Positions 47,959 to 55,793 of a stretch of 61,702 bases of DNA are shown here, one piece after another. A program made the translations under genes and the position numbers. Every line of letters starts with the position of its first letter. Position 1 is the stretch's first letter. Origin of the DNA: Nautiliaceae bacterium (GTDB taxonomy: Bacteria > Campylobacterota > Campylobacteria > Campylobacterales > Nautiliaceae). Below the pieces are notes generated by a model. The model saw only the letters and a list, made by a program, of their open reading frames with translations. It was not told where the DNA came from and searched no databases. Location: positions 1-61,702 of the forward strand of contig JALVVX010000010.1 in the NCBI GenBank assembly GCA_027038555.1, written 5' to 3'.

Positions 47959-50235
47959 ATGGAAAACATTAAACAAGAAGATTTTTTTGATATTAAAGAA
48001 TTTTTTTATTTATTGAAACGGTATAAATTTTTGATTGTTTTAATAGTTGTTTTATTTACTGCCGGGGCTTTTGTTTATTCATATCTTGCAACTTCGTATT
48101 ATAAAACAAATGCAACCGTGGAAATAGGGGAAGCAAATAATGCAGGAGGGAATGATATATTATCACAAGCGCTTGGCATTGGTGCAGGCGATGAGGTAGA
48201 TACAGATGTTGAGATAATTAAATCCAGATATATGATAGCAAATGCAATAAAAAATCATAATTTTCAGGAAAGATTTTTTGCCATTAATAAATTTAAAAAA
48301 TTTGAACTTTACGGCAATCCTCCATTTAAAGTTGTTTTGAAAAAAGGTGAGGGAATTCCTTTTGAAGTTATACCGGTAGATAATAATTCATATAAATTAA
48401 TTGTAAAATATAATGATCCTGTTACTAATAAACAAATGAATTTTGAAAAACTTATTAGTTTTGGCAAAGAGATAAAAAACAATGCTTTTGATATCATTAT
48501 TTATAAAATAAAACAATTAAAATACGGTAAATATATTTATATAAAACAAAAATTTACAGATTTGGTTCAAAATATACAAAAAAATCTCAATGTTTCAAGA
48601 ATGGGACAAAAAGTGAATATGATAAATATTGAATATATTGATAATGTCCCTCAAAGAGATGCTTTAATTACAAATTTAATTGCAAAAACTTTTATAAAAG
48701 ACACTATCAAGCAAAAAACACAGCAGGCTTCTCAGCTTCTTGCATTCGTAACAAAACAGCTTGATAAAATCACAAAAGAACTTGCAAAATCGGAAGTGAA
48801 ACTTGAAGAATTTAAGAAAAAAACCGGAATTGTGGATGTTGGGCTTGATTCCCAGATGCTTTTGCAAAAACTTTCTGATTTAGATACACAATTAACTGAA
48901 CTTAAACTCAAAAAAGAAACGATTGATTTTGTTATAAAACATTTGCAAAATACAAAAAATGCTATGCTTATAAGTGCCGGTGCACTTGATGACCCTGAGC
49001 TTCAAAAAATGATTTCACAGCTTCAAACTCTTATTTTACAAAGAAATGCACTATTAATTCAATATACGCCAAAACATCCTAAGGTTATTGCGATTGATAC
49101 TCAAATAAGAGATTTAAAAGCTATTATTTTTAATAGAATATATAATCTTAAACATGCGATAGATAAACAATATAAACTTCTCGATTCCATAAAAAACAGA
49201 TACTTAGAAACTGTTAAAAAACTTCCTGAGAATGAGAGAAAATTAATTGATTTAGAGAGAAATTATCTTGTAAACAAAAAAATATATGAATATCTTTATG
49301 AAAAAAAAGTAAGTGCTGAGATTGCAAAAGCTTCAACAATAAGCAAAAATAGAATCATTGATACTGCATTAGTACCTGATAGGCCTTTTAAACCTAAAAA
49401 GAAGCTGATTATAGTTATCGGCTTTGTTTTAGGAGTTATTTTTGCAATTATAATAGTGATTTTACTTGACTTTTTAAGCACAAAAATCAAATCAATTGAA
49501 GAGATAGAAAGACATGTAAAACTTCCAATCCTTGGACTTATTCCACATTTTAAGAAAAAAGGGGCTATTGTTATAAACTCTCCTAAATCAAGACTGACAG
49601 AAGCATTTAGGACACTCAGGACAAATATAGAATTTATACCGGTTAAAAACAAATCAAAAATAATTTCCGTAACTTCCACAGTTGGTGGAGAAGGTAAATC
49701 TACCGTATCATCAAACCTTGGTATTGTATATTCTATGGCGAATAAAAAAACTGTTGTAATAAATCTTGATATGAGAAAACCTTCGCTTCATAAAATTTTT
49801 GGTGTAGAAAATAAAAAGGGTATAAGTAATGTACTTGCAGGGCATGAAATAATTGACAACGTAATAGAAAAAACAGACAAAGAAAATCTGTATGTAATAC
49901 CATCAGGTCCTATTCCTCCAAATCCCGCTGAGCTTATTCAGAGTGAAAATCTTTGGAAGACGCTTGAATATTTAAGAGGGAAATTTGATGTGATAATACT
50001 TGATACACCGCCGATTGGAATAGTTGCAGATGCCGTGCATGTGCTAAAACACTCTGATGTAAATTTATATCTTTTGAGACTCAATTATTCTAAAAAAGAC
50101 TTCTTAAAACATATCAATAGAACAGTAGAATTTTATCAAGTGAAAAATATCGGACTTGTAATAAATGATGTAAAAGACAAAACATCATCTTACGGATATA
50201 ATTATGGATATGGGTATTATTCGGATGAAAAATGA
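47959..50235 (+). CDS. wzc: Polysaccharide co-polymerase / tyrosine autokinase (Wzc-like)
   Basis: This 758-residue inner-membrane protein has two membrane helices (about 24-44 and 478-500) flanking a long coiled-coil periplasmic domain. A BY-kinase domain follows with Walker A TVGGEGKST (about 573-582), Walker A' VINLDMRKPSLHK and Walker B VIILDTPP. The C-terminus is a tyrosine cluster (YGYNYGYGYY). It controls chain length and export and is dephosphorylated by the next gene's product. It overlaps that gene by 4 bases. Confidence 0.92.
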   Translation: MENIKQEDFFDIKEFFYLLKRYKFLIVLIVVLFTAGAFVYSYLATSYYKTNATVEIGEANNAGGNDILSQALGIGAGDEVDTDVEIIKSRYMIANAIKNHNFQERFFAINKFKKFELYGNPPFKVVLKKGEGIPFEVIPVDNNSYKLIVKYNDPVTNKQMNFEKLISFGKEIKNNAFDIIIYKIKQLKYGKYIYIKQKFTDLVQNIQKNLNVSRMGQKVNMINIEYIDNVPQRDALITNLIAKTFIKDTIKQKTQQASQLLAFVTKQLDKITKELAKSEVKLEEFKKKTGIVDVGLDSQMLLQKLSDLDTQLTELKLKKETIDFVIKHLQNTKNAMLISAGALDDPELQKMISQLQTLILQRNALLIQYTPKHPKVIAIDTQIRDLKAIIFNRIYNLKHAIDKQYKLLDSIKNRYLETVKKLPENERKLIDLERNYLVNKKIYEYLYEKKVSAEIAKASTISKNRIIDTALVPDRPFKPKKKLIIVIGFVLGVIFAIIIVILLDFLSTKIKSIEEIERHVKLPILGLIPHFKKKGAIVINSPKSRLTEAFRTLRTNIEFIPVKNKSKIISVTSTVGGEGKSTVSSNLGIVYSMANKKTVVINLDMRKPSLHKIFGVENKKGISNVLAGHEIIDNVIEKTDKENLYVIPSGPIPPNPAELIQSENLWKTLEYLRGKFDVIILDTPPIGIVADAVHVLKHSDVNLYLLRLNYSKKDFLKHINRTVEFYQVKNIGLVINDVKDKTSSYGYNYGYGYYSDEK

Positions 50236-50942
50236 TAAAAAATTTTTTTATTAAAAAAATTAAATTCGATATACATACCGATATCCACTCCCATCTTCTG
50301 CCGGGTATTGATGATGGCTCTAAAAGTATGGATGAAAGTATTGAGATGATAAAAAAGTTTAAAGATTTAGGATATGAAAAACTTATTATTACCCCTCATG
50401 TAATGAGTGAAGGATATAATAATCCGACTAAATTGATTTTAGAAAAATATAATGAGCTTAAAAAAAATATTGATTTTATGGATTTAAATGCATCCGCCGA
50501 ATACAATATGGATGAAGAATTTGTAAAAAGAATAAAAAATAAAGATTTAATAGTCATAAGCGATAAATATATTTTATTTGAAACTTCATATTATACAAAG
50601 CCAGCTGTTTTTGAAAGTATTGTTTTTGAGATTCACTCTCTTGGATTTACTCCTGTTTTTGCTCATCCTGAGAGGTACAGGTATTTGCAGGATGATTTTG
50701 AAAAATACAAAAAAATAAAAGATTTAGGAGTTTTATTTCAGTGCAATATAAATTCTTTCAAAGGTTATTACGGTAAAATTGCAAAAAAAGCGGTAAATTA
50801 TTTGGCAAAAAACGGACTTATAGATTTTTTGGGAAGTGATGTGCATTCTATGAAACATTTGAAATTTTTAGAAGATGTTATAAATTCAAATGAATTAAAT
50901 ATTGTATTTAGAAAAAATAAAATTAAAAACAATGAACTTTAA
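50232..50942 (+). CDS. PHP-family tyrosine phosphatase (CpsB/CapC/YwqE type)
   Basis: This 236-residue metal-dependent PHP phosphatase has HTDIHSHLLPGIDDGSKSMDESI at 16-38, ITPHVMS, an HPERYRYL motif and GSDVHS near the end, giving the usual metal ligands. It should dephosphorylate the Wzc tyrosine tail, with which it overlaps. It plays the role Wzb plays in E. coli but is of the Gram-positive CpsB type, common in Campylobacterota. Confidence 0.9.
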   Translation: MIKNFFIKKIKFDIHTDIHSHLLPGIDDGSKSMDESIEMIKKFKDLGYEKLIITPHVMSEGYNNPTKLILEKYNELKKNIDFMDLNASAEYNMDEEFVKRIKNKDLIVISDKYILFETSYYTKPAVFESIVFEIHSLGFTPVFAHPERYRYLQDDFEKYKKIKDLGVLFQCNINSFKGYYGKIAKKAVNYLAKNGLIDFLGSDVHSMKHLKFLEDVINSNELNIVFRKNKIKNNEL

Positions 50943-50951
50943 AGGAATAAA

Positions 50952-52118
50952 ATGAAAATAGCAATAGCAGGGACAGGATATGTGGGGCTTAGTAATGCCG
51001 TACTTTTAGCACAAAATAATGAAGTGGTGGCACTTGATATAATACCTGAGAGAGTAGAGCTTATAAATAAAAGAATATCTCCGATAGAAGATAAAGAGAT
51101 AACAGAATTTTTCCAGACAAAAGATTTAAAACTTAAAGCCACAACTGATAAGAAAGAAGCATATGAAAATGCGGAATATGTGGTAGTGGCAACTCCGACA
51201 GATTATGATCCTATCACAAATTATTTCAATACAAAATCAGTTGAGAGTGTAATAAAAGATGTAATAGAAATAAATCCAAAAGCCACAATCGTAATTCGCT
51301 CAACCATTCCTATTGGATATACTGAAAGAATAAAAAAAGAGTTTAATTATAAAAATATATTTTTTGTACCGGAATTTTTAAGAGAAGGAAAAGCACTATA
51401 TGATAGCTTATATCCAAGTAGAATCATTGTAGGAGAAAAAAGCACAAAAGCAGAGATATTTGCAAATTTATTAAGAGAAGGGGCTTTTAAAGAGACAATA
51501 CCTATTCTTTTTATGAATAACACAGAAGCTGAGACAGTTAAACTTTTTGCAAATACTTACCTTGCTATGAGGGTAGCGTTTTTTAACGAGCTTGATATGT
51601 TTGCTGAGATGAAAGAGCTTAACACAAAAGATATAATAGAAGGTATTTGTCTTGATCCAAGAATTGGAATGCATTATAACAATCCAAGTTTTGGATATGG
51701 AGGATATTGTCTTCCAAAAGATACAAAACAACTTCTTGCAAACTATACACTTGAAAACATTCCTCAAAAACTGATAGAAGCAGTAGTGGATTCAAATGTG
51801 CTTAGAAAAGAATTTATTGCCAAAAGAATACTTGATAGAAATCCTAAAAAAGTAGGAATTTACAGACTCATAATGAAAGCAGGAAGCGATAATTTCAGAA
51901 GCAGTGCAATATTTGATGTAATAAATATGCTAAAACCATTTGTTGATATGGTAATATACGAGCCTGTTGCAAAAGAAAAAGAGATAGACGGAATACCTGT
52001 GACAAACGATTTAAGTGAGCTTGAAAAATGCGATGTGATTCTTGCAAACAGAATGGAAAAAGAGCTTGTAAAATTAAAAGATAAAGTTTATACAAGAGAT
52101 ATTTTCGGTAGGGATTAA
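50952..52118 (+). CDS. ugd: UDP-glucose 6-dehydrogenase
   Basis: This 388-residue enzyme has the NAD motif [10 protein letters not shown] at 7-16, the catalytic-cysteine segment [15 protein letters not shown], and a C-terminal [18 protein letters not shown] stretch that binds UDP-sugar. It oxidises UDP-glucose to UDP-glucuronate, using GalU product and feeding the 33172 epimerase. It is of the short class found in enteric O-antigen and colanic acid loci. It is the last intact host gene before the prophage. Confidence 0.95.
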   Translation: MKIAIAGTGYVGLSNAVLLAQNNEVVALDIIPERVELINKRISPIEDKEITEFFQTKDLKLKATTDKKEAYENAEYVVVATPTDYDPITNYFNTKSVESVIKDVIEINPKATIVIRSTIPIGYTERIKKEFNYKNIFFVPEFLREGKALYDSLYPSRIIVGEKSTKAEIFANLLREGAFKETIPILFMNNTEAETVKLFANTYLAMRVAFFNELDMFAEMKELNTKDIIEGICLDPRIGMHYNNPSFGYGGYCLPKDTKQLLANYTLENIPQKLIEAVVDSNVLRKEFIAKRILDRNPKKVGIYRLIMKAGSDNFRSSAIFDVINMLKPFVDMVIYEPVAKEKEIDGIPVTNDLSELEKCDVILANRMEKELVKLKDKVYTRDIFGRD

Positions 52119-52127
52119 GGAAACGGA

Positions 52128-52364
52128 GTGAAAAAAGTTATTTTTGGTTTTATTTGTGTCATTATTTGCAAAAATAGATATTAATAATGCTTCTATTAAA
52201 GAGTTCAGTCATTGAATGGTATTGGATTTTACAAAAGCAAAAGCAATTATTGAGTATCGCAAAAAGCATAAATTTTAAAAAATTGAAGAGATTATGTATG
52301 TAAAAGGTATTGGTGAAAAGACTTTTTAGAAAATTAAAGATGAGATTAATGTTGGAAATTAGTG
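52128..52364 (+). pseudogene. Broken comEA-like helix-hairpin-helix gene
   Basis: A GTG at 52128 opens KKVIFGFI, then after a frameshift SLFAKIDINNASIKEFS, then LNGIG and TKAKAIIEYRKKHKF in changed frames, a TAA, KIEEIMYVKGIGEKTF, a TAG, and KIKDEINVGN. Together these form an exported ComEA-type HhH DNA-binding protein, about 75 residues. At least two frameshifts and two in-frame stops destroy it. It sits between ugd and attL. Confidence 0.8.
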
Positions 52365-52386
52365 AATTAATTGAATATATGGATTG

Positions 52387-52433
52387 TTTGGTTGCGGGGG
52401 TGGGATTTGAACCCACGACCTTCGGGTTATGAG
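52387..52433 (+). repeat. attL: remnant of the original tRNA-fMet 3' half
   Basis: This is a 47-base copy of the T arm and acceptor 3' side of the initiator tRNA. Compared with attR it differs at four bases, as two TG/CA pairs that keep the T stem paired (GTGGG/CCCAC against GCAGG/CCTGC). The last 18 bases (52416-52433) are identical and should contain the crossover. Confidence 0.88.
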
Positions 52434-52452
52434 GATTTATGTGAATTGTGAA

Positions 52453-52710
52453 TTATTTTATTTTGTTTTTTATAATTTTTTCAATTATTGTGAATAGTAT
52501 TATTATAAATAAAAAAAATAATGCTAATTTTGGAAAAATTATTGTTATAAGTGGAATTGCTATGATTGTTCCTATTATTACTTTTATATTATCTTCTTTT
52601 TTTCTTTTTTTCTTTGTTAAGTTTTCTATTATTCCTGTAAATATTGATATTCCAAATAATACTAATATTAATGGTATTGCAGATTGTATTATTTGGCTTT
52701 GATTTATCAT
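52453..52710 (-). CDS. Small prophage membrane protein co-transcribed with the repressor
   Basis: This 85-residue protein has two or three hydrophobic helices (about 12-30, 43-58, 60-78) separated by a lysine-rich loop (TKKKRKKED). Its start overlaps the HTH gene stop by 4 bases, so both are expressed together in the lysogen. A frame on the opposite strand covers the same DNA but lacks such coupling. Superinfection exclusion or repressor modulation are guesses. Confidence 0.6.
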   Translation of the reverse strand: MINQSQIIQSAIPLILVLFGISIFTGIIENLTKKKRKKEDNIKVIIGTIIAIPLITIIFPKLALFFLFIIILFTIIEKIIKNKIK

Positions 52711-53012
52711 TTTTCTATCTCCTCATAAATTTCTGCCATGATTTTGTAAAAAAATTTTTTTTGTTTTTGTTCTGGAATTTTTTCCAGAGCTTCGCATATT
52801 TCTTTGCAGATATCGTTTCCATTTATCATTATTTTATTATGATTACCAATTATATTATTATGTCCATTTATTGTAATGCCCCCGTTTTTTTCTGCTTCTA
52901 AGCCTAAATTAATAAGTTTTATTAATTCTGGTTTTGTTTTTTTCCAGTTACTTAATGTGTGTTCTGTTACATTTATTCTTTTTGCTATTTCTTTTTGTGT
53001 ATATTTTTTCAT
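52707..53012 (-). CDS. Prophage HTH repressor-like protein
   Basis: This 101-residue protein has an N-terminal helix-turn-helix (YTQKEIAKRINVTEHTLSNWKKTKPE, about 4-29). It continues with a short Asn/Gly-rich stretch (TINGHNNIIGNHNKIMINGN, about 47-66) of imperfect repeats that may form a beta-helix oligomerisation piece, and ends in a helix. It is divergent from the integrase; two 18-base direct repeats in the space between are candidate operators. It probably maintains lysogeny. Confidence 0.75.
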   Translation of the reverse strand: MKKYTQKEIAKRINVTEHTLSNWKKTKPELIKLINLGLEAEKNGGITINGHNNIIGNHNKIMINGNDICKEICEALEKIPEQKQKKFFYKIMAEIYEEIEK

Positions 53013-53019
53013 TTTATTC

Positions 53020-53048
53020 TTGACTTATGTAAATTATTTTCATATAAT
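53020..53048 (+). promoter_or_regulatory. Sigma-70 promoter of the prophage integrase operon
   Basis: TTGACT (53020-53025) and TATAAT (53043-53048) are 17 bases apart. The start would be near 53055, ahead of a GGGGG site and the ATG at 53087. Confidence 0.8.
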
Positions 53049-53071
53049 TTTTATATGTAAATATTTTTCAT
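53026..53071 (+). promoter_or_regulatory. Paired 18-base operator-like direct repeats
   Basis: TATGTAAATTATTTTCAT (53026-53043) and TATGTAAATATTTTTCAT (53054-53071) differ at two bases and are 28 bases apart, close to three helical turns. They flank the -10 element and the predicted start, so a bound repressor would block the promoter. The adjacent HTH protein is the natural candidate. Confidence 0.6.
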
Positions 53072-53086
53072 TATTGGGGGCACAAT

Positions 53087-53998
53087 ATGAGTAATAATTT
53101 TCATACAAACTCCTTTCTAACTTTTAATGATCTTTTTGATGAGTATAAAACACTTTATAAAAATACTCTTTCAAAACAGACTTTTGATACAAAAGTTTCT
53201 TATTACAATAAACATTTTAGGCAAAAATATGGTCATATTATTATAACAGATTTTAAATTTAAAGATGCTCAATTATTTGTAAATGAATTACTTGAAAAAG
53301 GTTTAAAACCTAAAACAGTAAAAAATATAGTTAATGATTTTAAAGTTCTTTTAAATTATGCAATTAAAAATGATTATATTCAAAAGAATGTTTTTAATTA
53401 TGTAGATATTCCTTCTTTTGATAATAGAATTTATTTTTCTTTTACTGAAGAGGAAATAAAAAGATTTATAAATGCAGTATTAAATTATCCTGAACTTAAA
53501 TATAGAGGAATTTTTGTTTTTCTTCTACATGGTAGAAGACTTAATGAAGTTTTATCTCTTACTTGGGAGAATATAGATTTTGATAATGAAATTTATTTTA
53601 TACCTCCTCAAAAAAATAAAGCTCGTAGAATGATGAAATACCAAATGACTGATCTTTTAAAAGATGTTTTATATTATATGCAGAATTTTAAAAATTTTAA
53701 ATGTATCAGTTCTCCTTTTATTTTTCCTTCAAGTGTTACATGTGGAAAAATAAAAGATATTCGTAAACCTTTTAAAAGACTTCTTGAATTTGCAGGTATT
53801 GATAAAAAAATGAGAATACATGATATTAGACATCTTATTGCAAGTTATTCAATTAATTATCTTGGTTTAAGTGTTGAGGAAGTTAGTTATACATTAGGAC
53901 ATACCAGTATTGAAATAACACAAAGATATATAAATCCAAGAGCTGAAATTAGTAAAAAAGTTGTTGAAAAAATTTTAAATTCAGTAAAGGGGGCTTAA
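53087..53998 (+). CDS. Prophage tyrosine recombinase (integrase)
   Basis: This 303-residue phage integrase has a core-binding N-terminal domain (about 1-105) and a catalytic domain with Arg151 (HGRRLNE), His245-x-x-Arg248 (HDIRH), His272 (GHTS) and nucleophile Tyr281 (QRYINP). It should integrate and excise the phage at tRNA-fMet. Unlike XerC/D-using inoviruses, this phage encodes its own enzyme. It starts after a GGGGG site, and its stop is next to the ATG of the following gene. Confidence 0.93.
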   Translation: MSNNFHTNSFLTFNDLFDEYKTLYKNTLSKQTFDTKVSYYNKHFRQKYGHIIITDFKFKDAQLFVNELLEKGLKPKTVKNIVNDFKVLLNYAIKNDYIQKNVFNYVDIPSFDNRIYFSFTEEEIKRFINAVLNYPELKYRGIFVFLLHGRRLNEVLSLTWENIDFDNEIYFIPPQKNKARRMMKYQMTDLLKDVLYYMQNFKNFKCISSPFIFPSSVTCGKIKDIRKPFKRLLEFAGIDKKMRIHDIRHLIASYSINYLGLSVEEVSYTLGHTSIEITQRYINPRAEISKKVVEKILNSVKGA

Positions 53999-54193
53999 AT
54001 GAATGAAAAATTAAAAATTTTAGATAATTTTTGTTTTGATCTTGATGTTGGTTATGGAACTAATCGAAATATTTTGTATGTCAGTAAATCTAATCCTGAT
54101 TATCTTATTAAAAAAGTTAAAAGTAAAGCAAGAGATCTTGGAATTAGATTTAGATCTTTTAAAGATTATATCGATTTTTTTGTAAAAGATTAA
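53999..54193 (+). CDS. Small prophage protein of unknown function
   Basis: This 64-residue basic, soluble protein (LDNFCFDLDVGYGTNRNILY; SKARDLGIRFRSFKDYIDFFVKD) immediately follows the integrase stop. A 19-base block covering its ribosome site and start is identical to that before rep at 60134. It could be an excisionase or regulator by position, but no family is recognised. Confidence 0.55.
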   Translation: MNEKLKILDNFCFDLDVGYGTNRNILYVSKSNPDYLIKKVKSKARDLGIRFRSFKDYIDFFVKD

Positions 54194-54224
54194 TTTCTTT
54201 GGGTGGTTTGGGTGGGATTTATTG

Positions 54225-54252
54225 GACAGGTTGGTTGCCCCCTGCCTGTCCT
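54225..54252 (+). promoter_or_regulatory. Hairpin before the prophage DNA-binding gene
   Basis: GGACAGG and CCTGTCC form a 7-bp GC-rich stem around a 14-base loop in the 99-base gap between 54194 and 54292. It may be a terminator or regulatory site; no U tract follows. Confidence 0.45.
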
Positions 54253-54292
54253 CTTAAAAATGGGGGCAAAAATTTTATTTAAAGGGGCAAAA

Positions 54293-54610
54293 ATGATTCT
54301 TAATCTTATTGGAAAAATTAAAGAAGTTAGACAAGTAAACAGAAAAAATAAAGATGGTGTTAATGTTGCATTTGTTGATGTTATGGTTCATTTTGCTGAT
54401 AAAGATAAAGACGGTTATTTAGTTGAAAGTATAGAGCATGTTAATTATCCTATTGAATTTTTAATGGATCTTGTTCAGGCAAAAGGTAAATATATAAGTA
54501 TTCCTTATGTTGTTTTAAATACTCCAAAAGGTACTTATGTATTTCCTGACGAGAATATGAAATATAAGATCTTTGAAAAAAATCCTTTTGAAATTGCTGT
54601 GAAAAAATGA
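54293..54610 (+). CDS. Candidate prophage single-stranded-DNA-binding protein (pV-like)
   Basis: The protein has 105 residues from the ATG at 54293, next to an AAAGGGGC site; a longer frame to 54203 runs through a hairpin and is unlikely. It is beta-rich, begins MILNLIGKIKEVRQVNRKNKDGVNVAFVDVMV and has alternating basic and hydrophobic residues as in small OB-fold binders. Its place before the coat genes matches gene V of Ff phages, which coats the virion strand. Sequence homology is not certain. Confidence 0.5.
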   Translation: MILNLIGKIKEVRQVNRKNKDGVNVAFVDVMVHFADKDKDGYLVESIEHVNYPIEFLMDLVQAKGKYISIPYVVLNTPKGTYVFPDENMKYKIFEKNPFEIAVKK

Positions 54611-54828
54611 GATTTATAATTGATAAAAAAAATTTTAATTTTGCAGTGAATTTAGATGAAGTTATCGGGATTTCTGCTCCCGATACTCCTACTAAAAACA
54701 ATGAATATTATATTTTATTTTATACAAAAAATCAAAAGAATTTCTTTTGGCTTTATGAAGATAAAGAAAAAAGAGATTTTGTATATAACAACTATTTAAT
54801 GCCTATGTTTCATTTGCTTGATAAGTAG
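54607..54828 (+). CDS. Small prophage protein of unknown function
   Basis: This 73-residue soluble protein, rich in aromatic residues (NFNFAVNLDEVIGISAPDTPTKNNEYYILFY; KNFFWLYEDKEKRDFVYNNYLMP), overlaps the preceding gene by 4 bases. It resembles a small PH- or beta-type fold but I do not recognise it. A hairpin separates it from the major coat gene. Confidence 0.55.
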   Translation: MRFIIDKKNFNFAVNLDEVIGISAPDTPTKNNEYYILFYTKNQKNFFWLYEDKEKRDFVYNNYLMPMFHLLDK

Positions 54829-54857
54829 TTTATGTGAATATTGATAAATATTGACAT

Positions 54858-54877
54858 AAGCTACTTTTTTGTAGCTT
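54858..54877 (+). terminator. Hairpin between early and structural genes of the prophage
   Basis: AAGCTAC and GTAGCTT pair over 7 bp around a T6 loop, just ahead of the coat protein ribosome site. There is no U run after the stem on the plus strand, so it may be a partial terminator or RNA-processing/stability element before the abundant coat mRNA. Confidence 0.45.
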
Positions 54878-54900
54878 AAAAAAACTTTTAAGGAGTGAAA

Positions 54901-55101
54901 ATGAAAGGGTTTTTACATAGAGCTAAAGGTAAATTTTTACTTGGTGCGGGTCTTTTAATGGCTGGAAGTTCTGCTTTTGCTGATGCTAATATTACACAAC
55001 CGACTCCGGATTATACGGATTTTTATGCAACTGTTGGTACGGTTTTAGCGATTGTTACTGTTGTGATGCTTGCTAAAAGAGCGAAAGGTTTCTTCAGATA
55101 A
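54901..55101 (+). CDS. Major coat protein (pVIII-like)
   Basis: The protein has 66 residues from the ATG at 54901 (AAGGAG site 5 bases before). It has a signal peptide with basic start and core LLGAGLLMAG and a likely cleavage after SAFA27, leaving a 39-residue mature protein: acidic/polar N-terminus (DANITQPTPDYTDF), a single hydrophobic helix (TVGTVLAIVTVVML) and a basic C-terminus (AKRAKGFFR) to hold DNA. This is the classic inovirus coat architecture. Confidence 0.88.
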   Translation: MKGFLHRAKGKFLLGAGLLMAGSSAFADANITQPTPDYTDFYATVGTVLAIVTVVMLAKRAKGFFR

Positions 55102-55517
55102 TGAAGAAACTTATTCCTCTTTTTTTCCCTTTTTTACTTTTAGCTGATGTTAAGATCGGTGATGTAAATTTTACTGACGTAGAAGTTAATATGTCCGTTT
55201 TGACTCTTAATCATATTGACACGTATACTCTTGCTGATTTTTTTGAGAGTAATTCTCTTGCAAGTTGCGTTGTTGATTTTCGATTTAAAAATAACGGTAT
55301 TTTAACTGTTGATGATTTAAAAAATGTTGTTGATTATTGTGATCTTAGTGATAAACAGATTTTTAATTTAAAACAGTGTTCTTATAAATTTAGTTCTGAT
55401 TTAATAGTAAATCCAGCTATTGGAACTACTTATCCTTTAACAAATTTTCTTTATGGTTTGGCTGGAATCTTAGTTGGATTTATTATTTTATTAGGCTTTA
55501 TTTTTGCTGTTAAATAG
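55101..55517 (+). CDS. Exported prophage protein with C-terminal membrane anchor
   Basis: This 138-residue protein has a signal peptide (LIPLFFPFLLLA), a periplasmic body with three cysteines, and a C-terminal transmembrane helix (YGLAGILVGFIILLGFIFAV). Its start overlaps the coat protein stop by one base. It could be a minor coat or assembly protein; the family is not recognised. A large hairpin region follows its stop. Confidence 0.6.
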   Translation: MKKLIPLFFPFLLLADVKIGDVNFTDVEVNMSVLTLNHIDTYTLADFFESNSLASCVVDFRFKNNGILTVDDLKNVVDYCDLSDKQIFNLKQCSYKFSSDLIVNPAIGTTYPLTNFLYGLAGILVGFIILLGFIFAVK

Positions 55518-55522
55518 GTTTT

Positions 55523-55670
55523 AAGGCAAACTTGTCCTTAGCTTAGTGGCTTTTGAGGGAGCTGTCAAGCACTTTTGTAAGTCCTTTAAAGCGACCAATA
55601 AAAGCCCTAAGCTAAGTGACAAGGCAAACTTAAAGCACTCCCGCCGAGCAGGCGCCGAGGACTTTTGATA
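55523..55670 (+). other. Structured, GC-rich non-coding segment: candidate origin or packaging signal
   Basis: CTTGTC-CTTAGCTTAG-GGCTTTT (55531-55554) pairs with 55600-55623 over 23 bp with two single-base bulges, enclosing a 45-base loop. The stem is flanked by AAGGCAAACTT direct repeats (55523 and 55621). It is followed by a GC-rich stretch with two CGCCGAG copies (55642-55659). No ORF explains it. In filamentous phages such hairpins serve as packaging signal or replication origin. Confidence 0.55.
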
Positions 55671-55683
55671 ATAGGGGGATAAA

Positions 55684-55782
55684 ATGCTTGGAATACCTGC
55701 ATTTGATTATTTTTTTGATTTATTTATGATAATAAGCGTTCCTGTACTTTTGGGAATAGCGATGGTTAATTTATTTAAATAA
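55684..55782 (+). CDS. 32-residue minor coat protein (pVII/pIX-like)
   Basis: The short frame MLGIPAFDYFFDLFMIISVPVLLGIAMVNLFK is a polar start, one hydrophobic helix and a basic end. Its length matches pVII and pIX of Ff phages (32-33 residues). It has a strong AGGGGG site and sits right before the pIII-like gene, as small tip proteins do. Confidence 0.65.
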   Translation: MLGIPAFDYFFDLFMIISVPVLLGIAMVNLFK

Positions 55783-55793
55783 TAGGATAAAAA

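Noticed and set aside
52448-52702. Plus-strand 84-residue membrane-like frame at the left end of the prophage
   Set aside because: It mirrors the minus-strand frame, has no ribosome site, and overlaps the attP-side rep stop; the minus-strand gene is coupled to the repressor.
54203-54292. Upstream extension of the candidate ssDNA-binding protein
   Set aside because: It runs through a 7-bp GC-rich hairpin and lacks a ribosome site, whereas the ATG at 54293 has AAAGGGGC.
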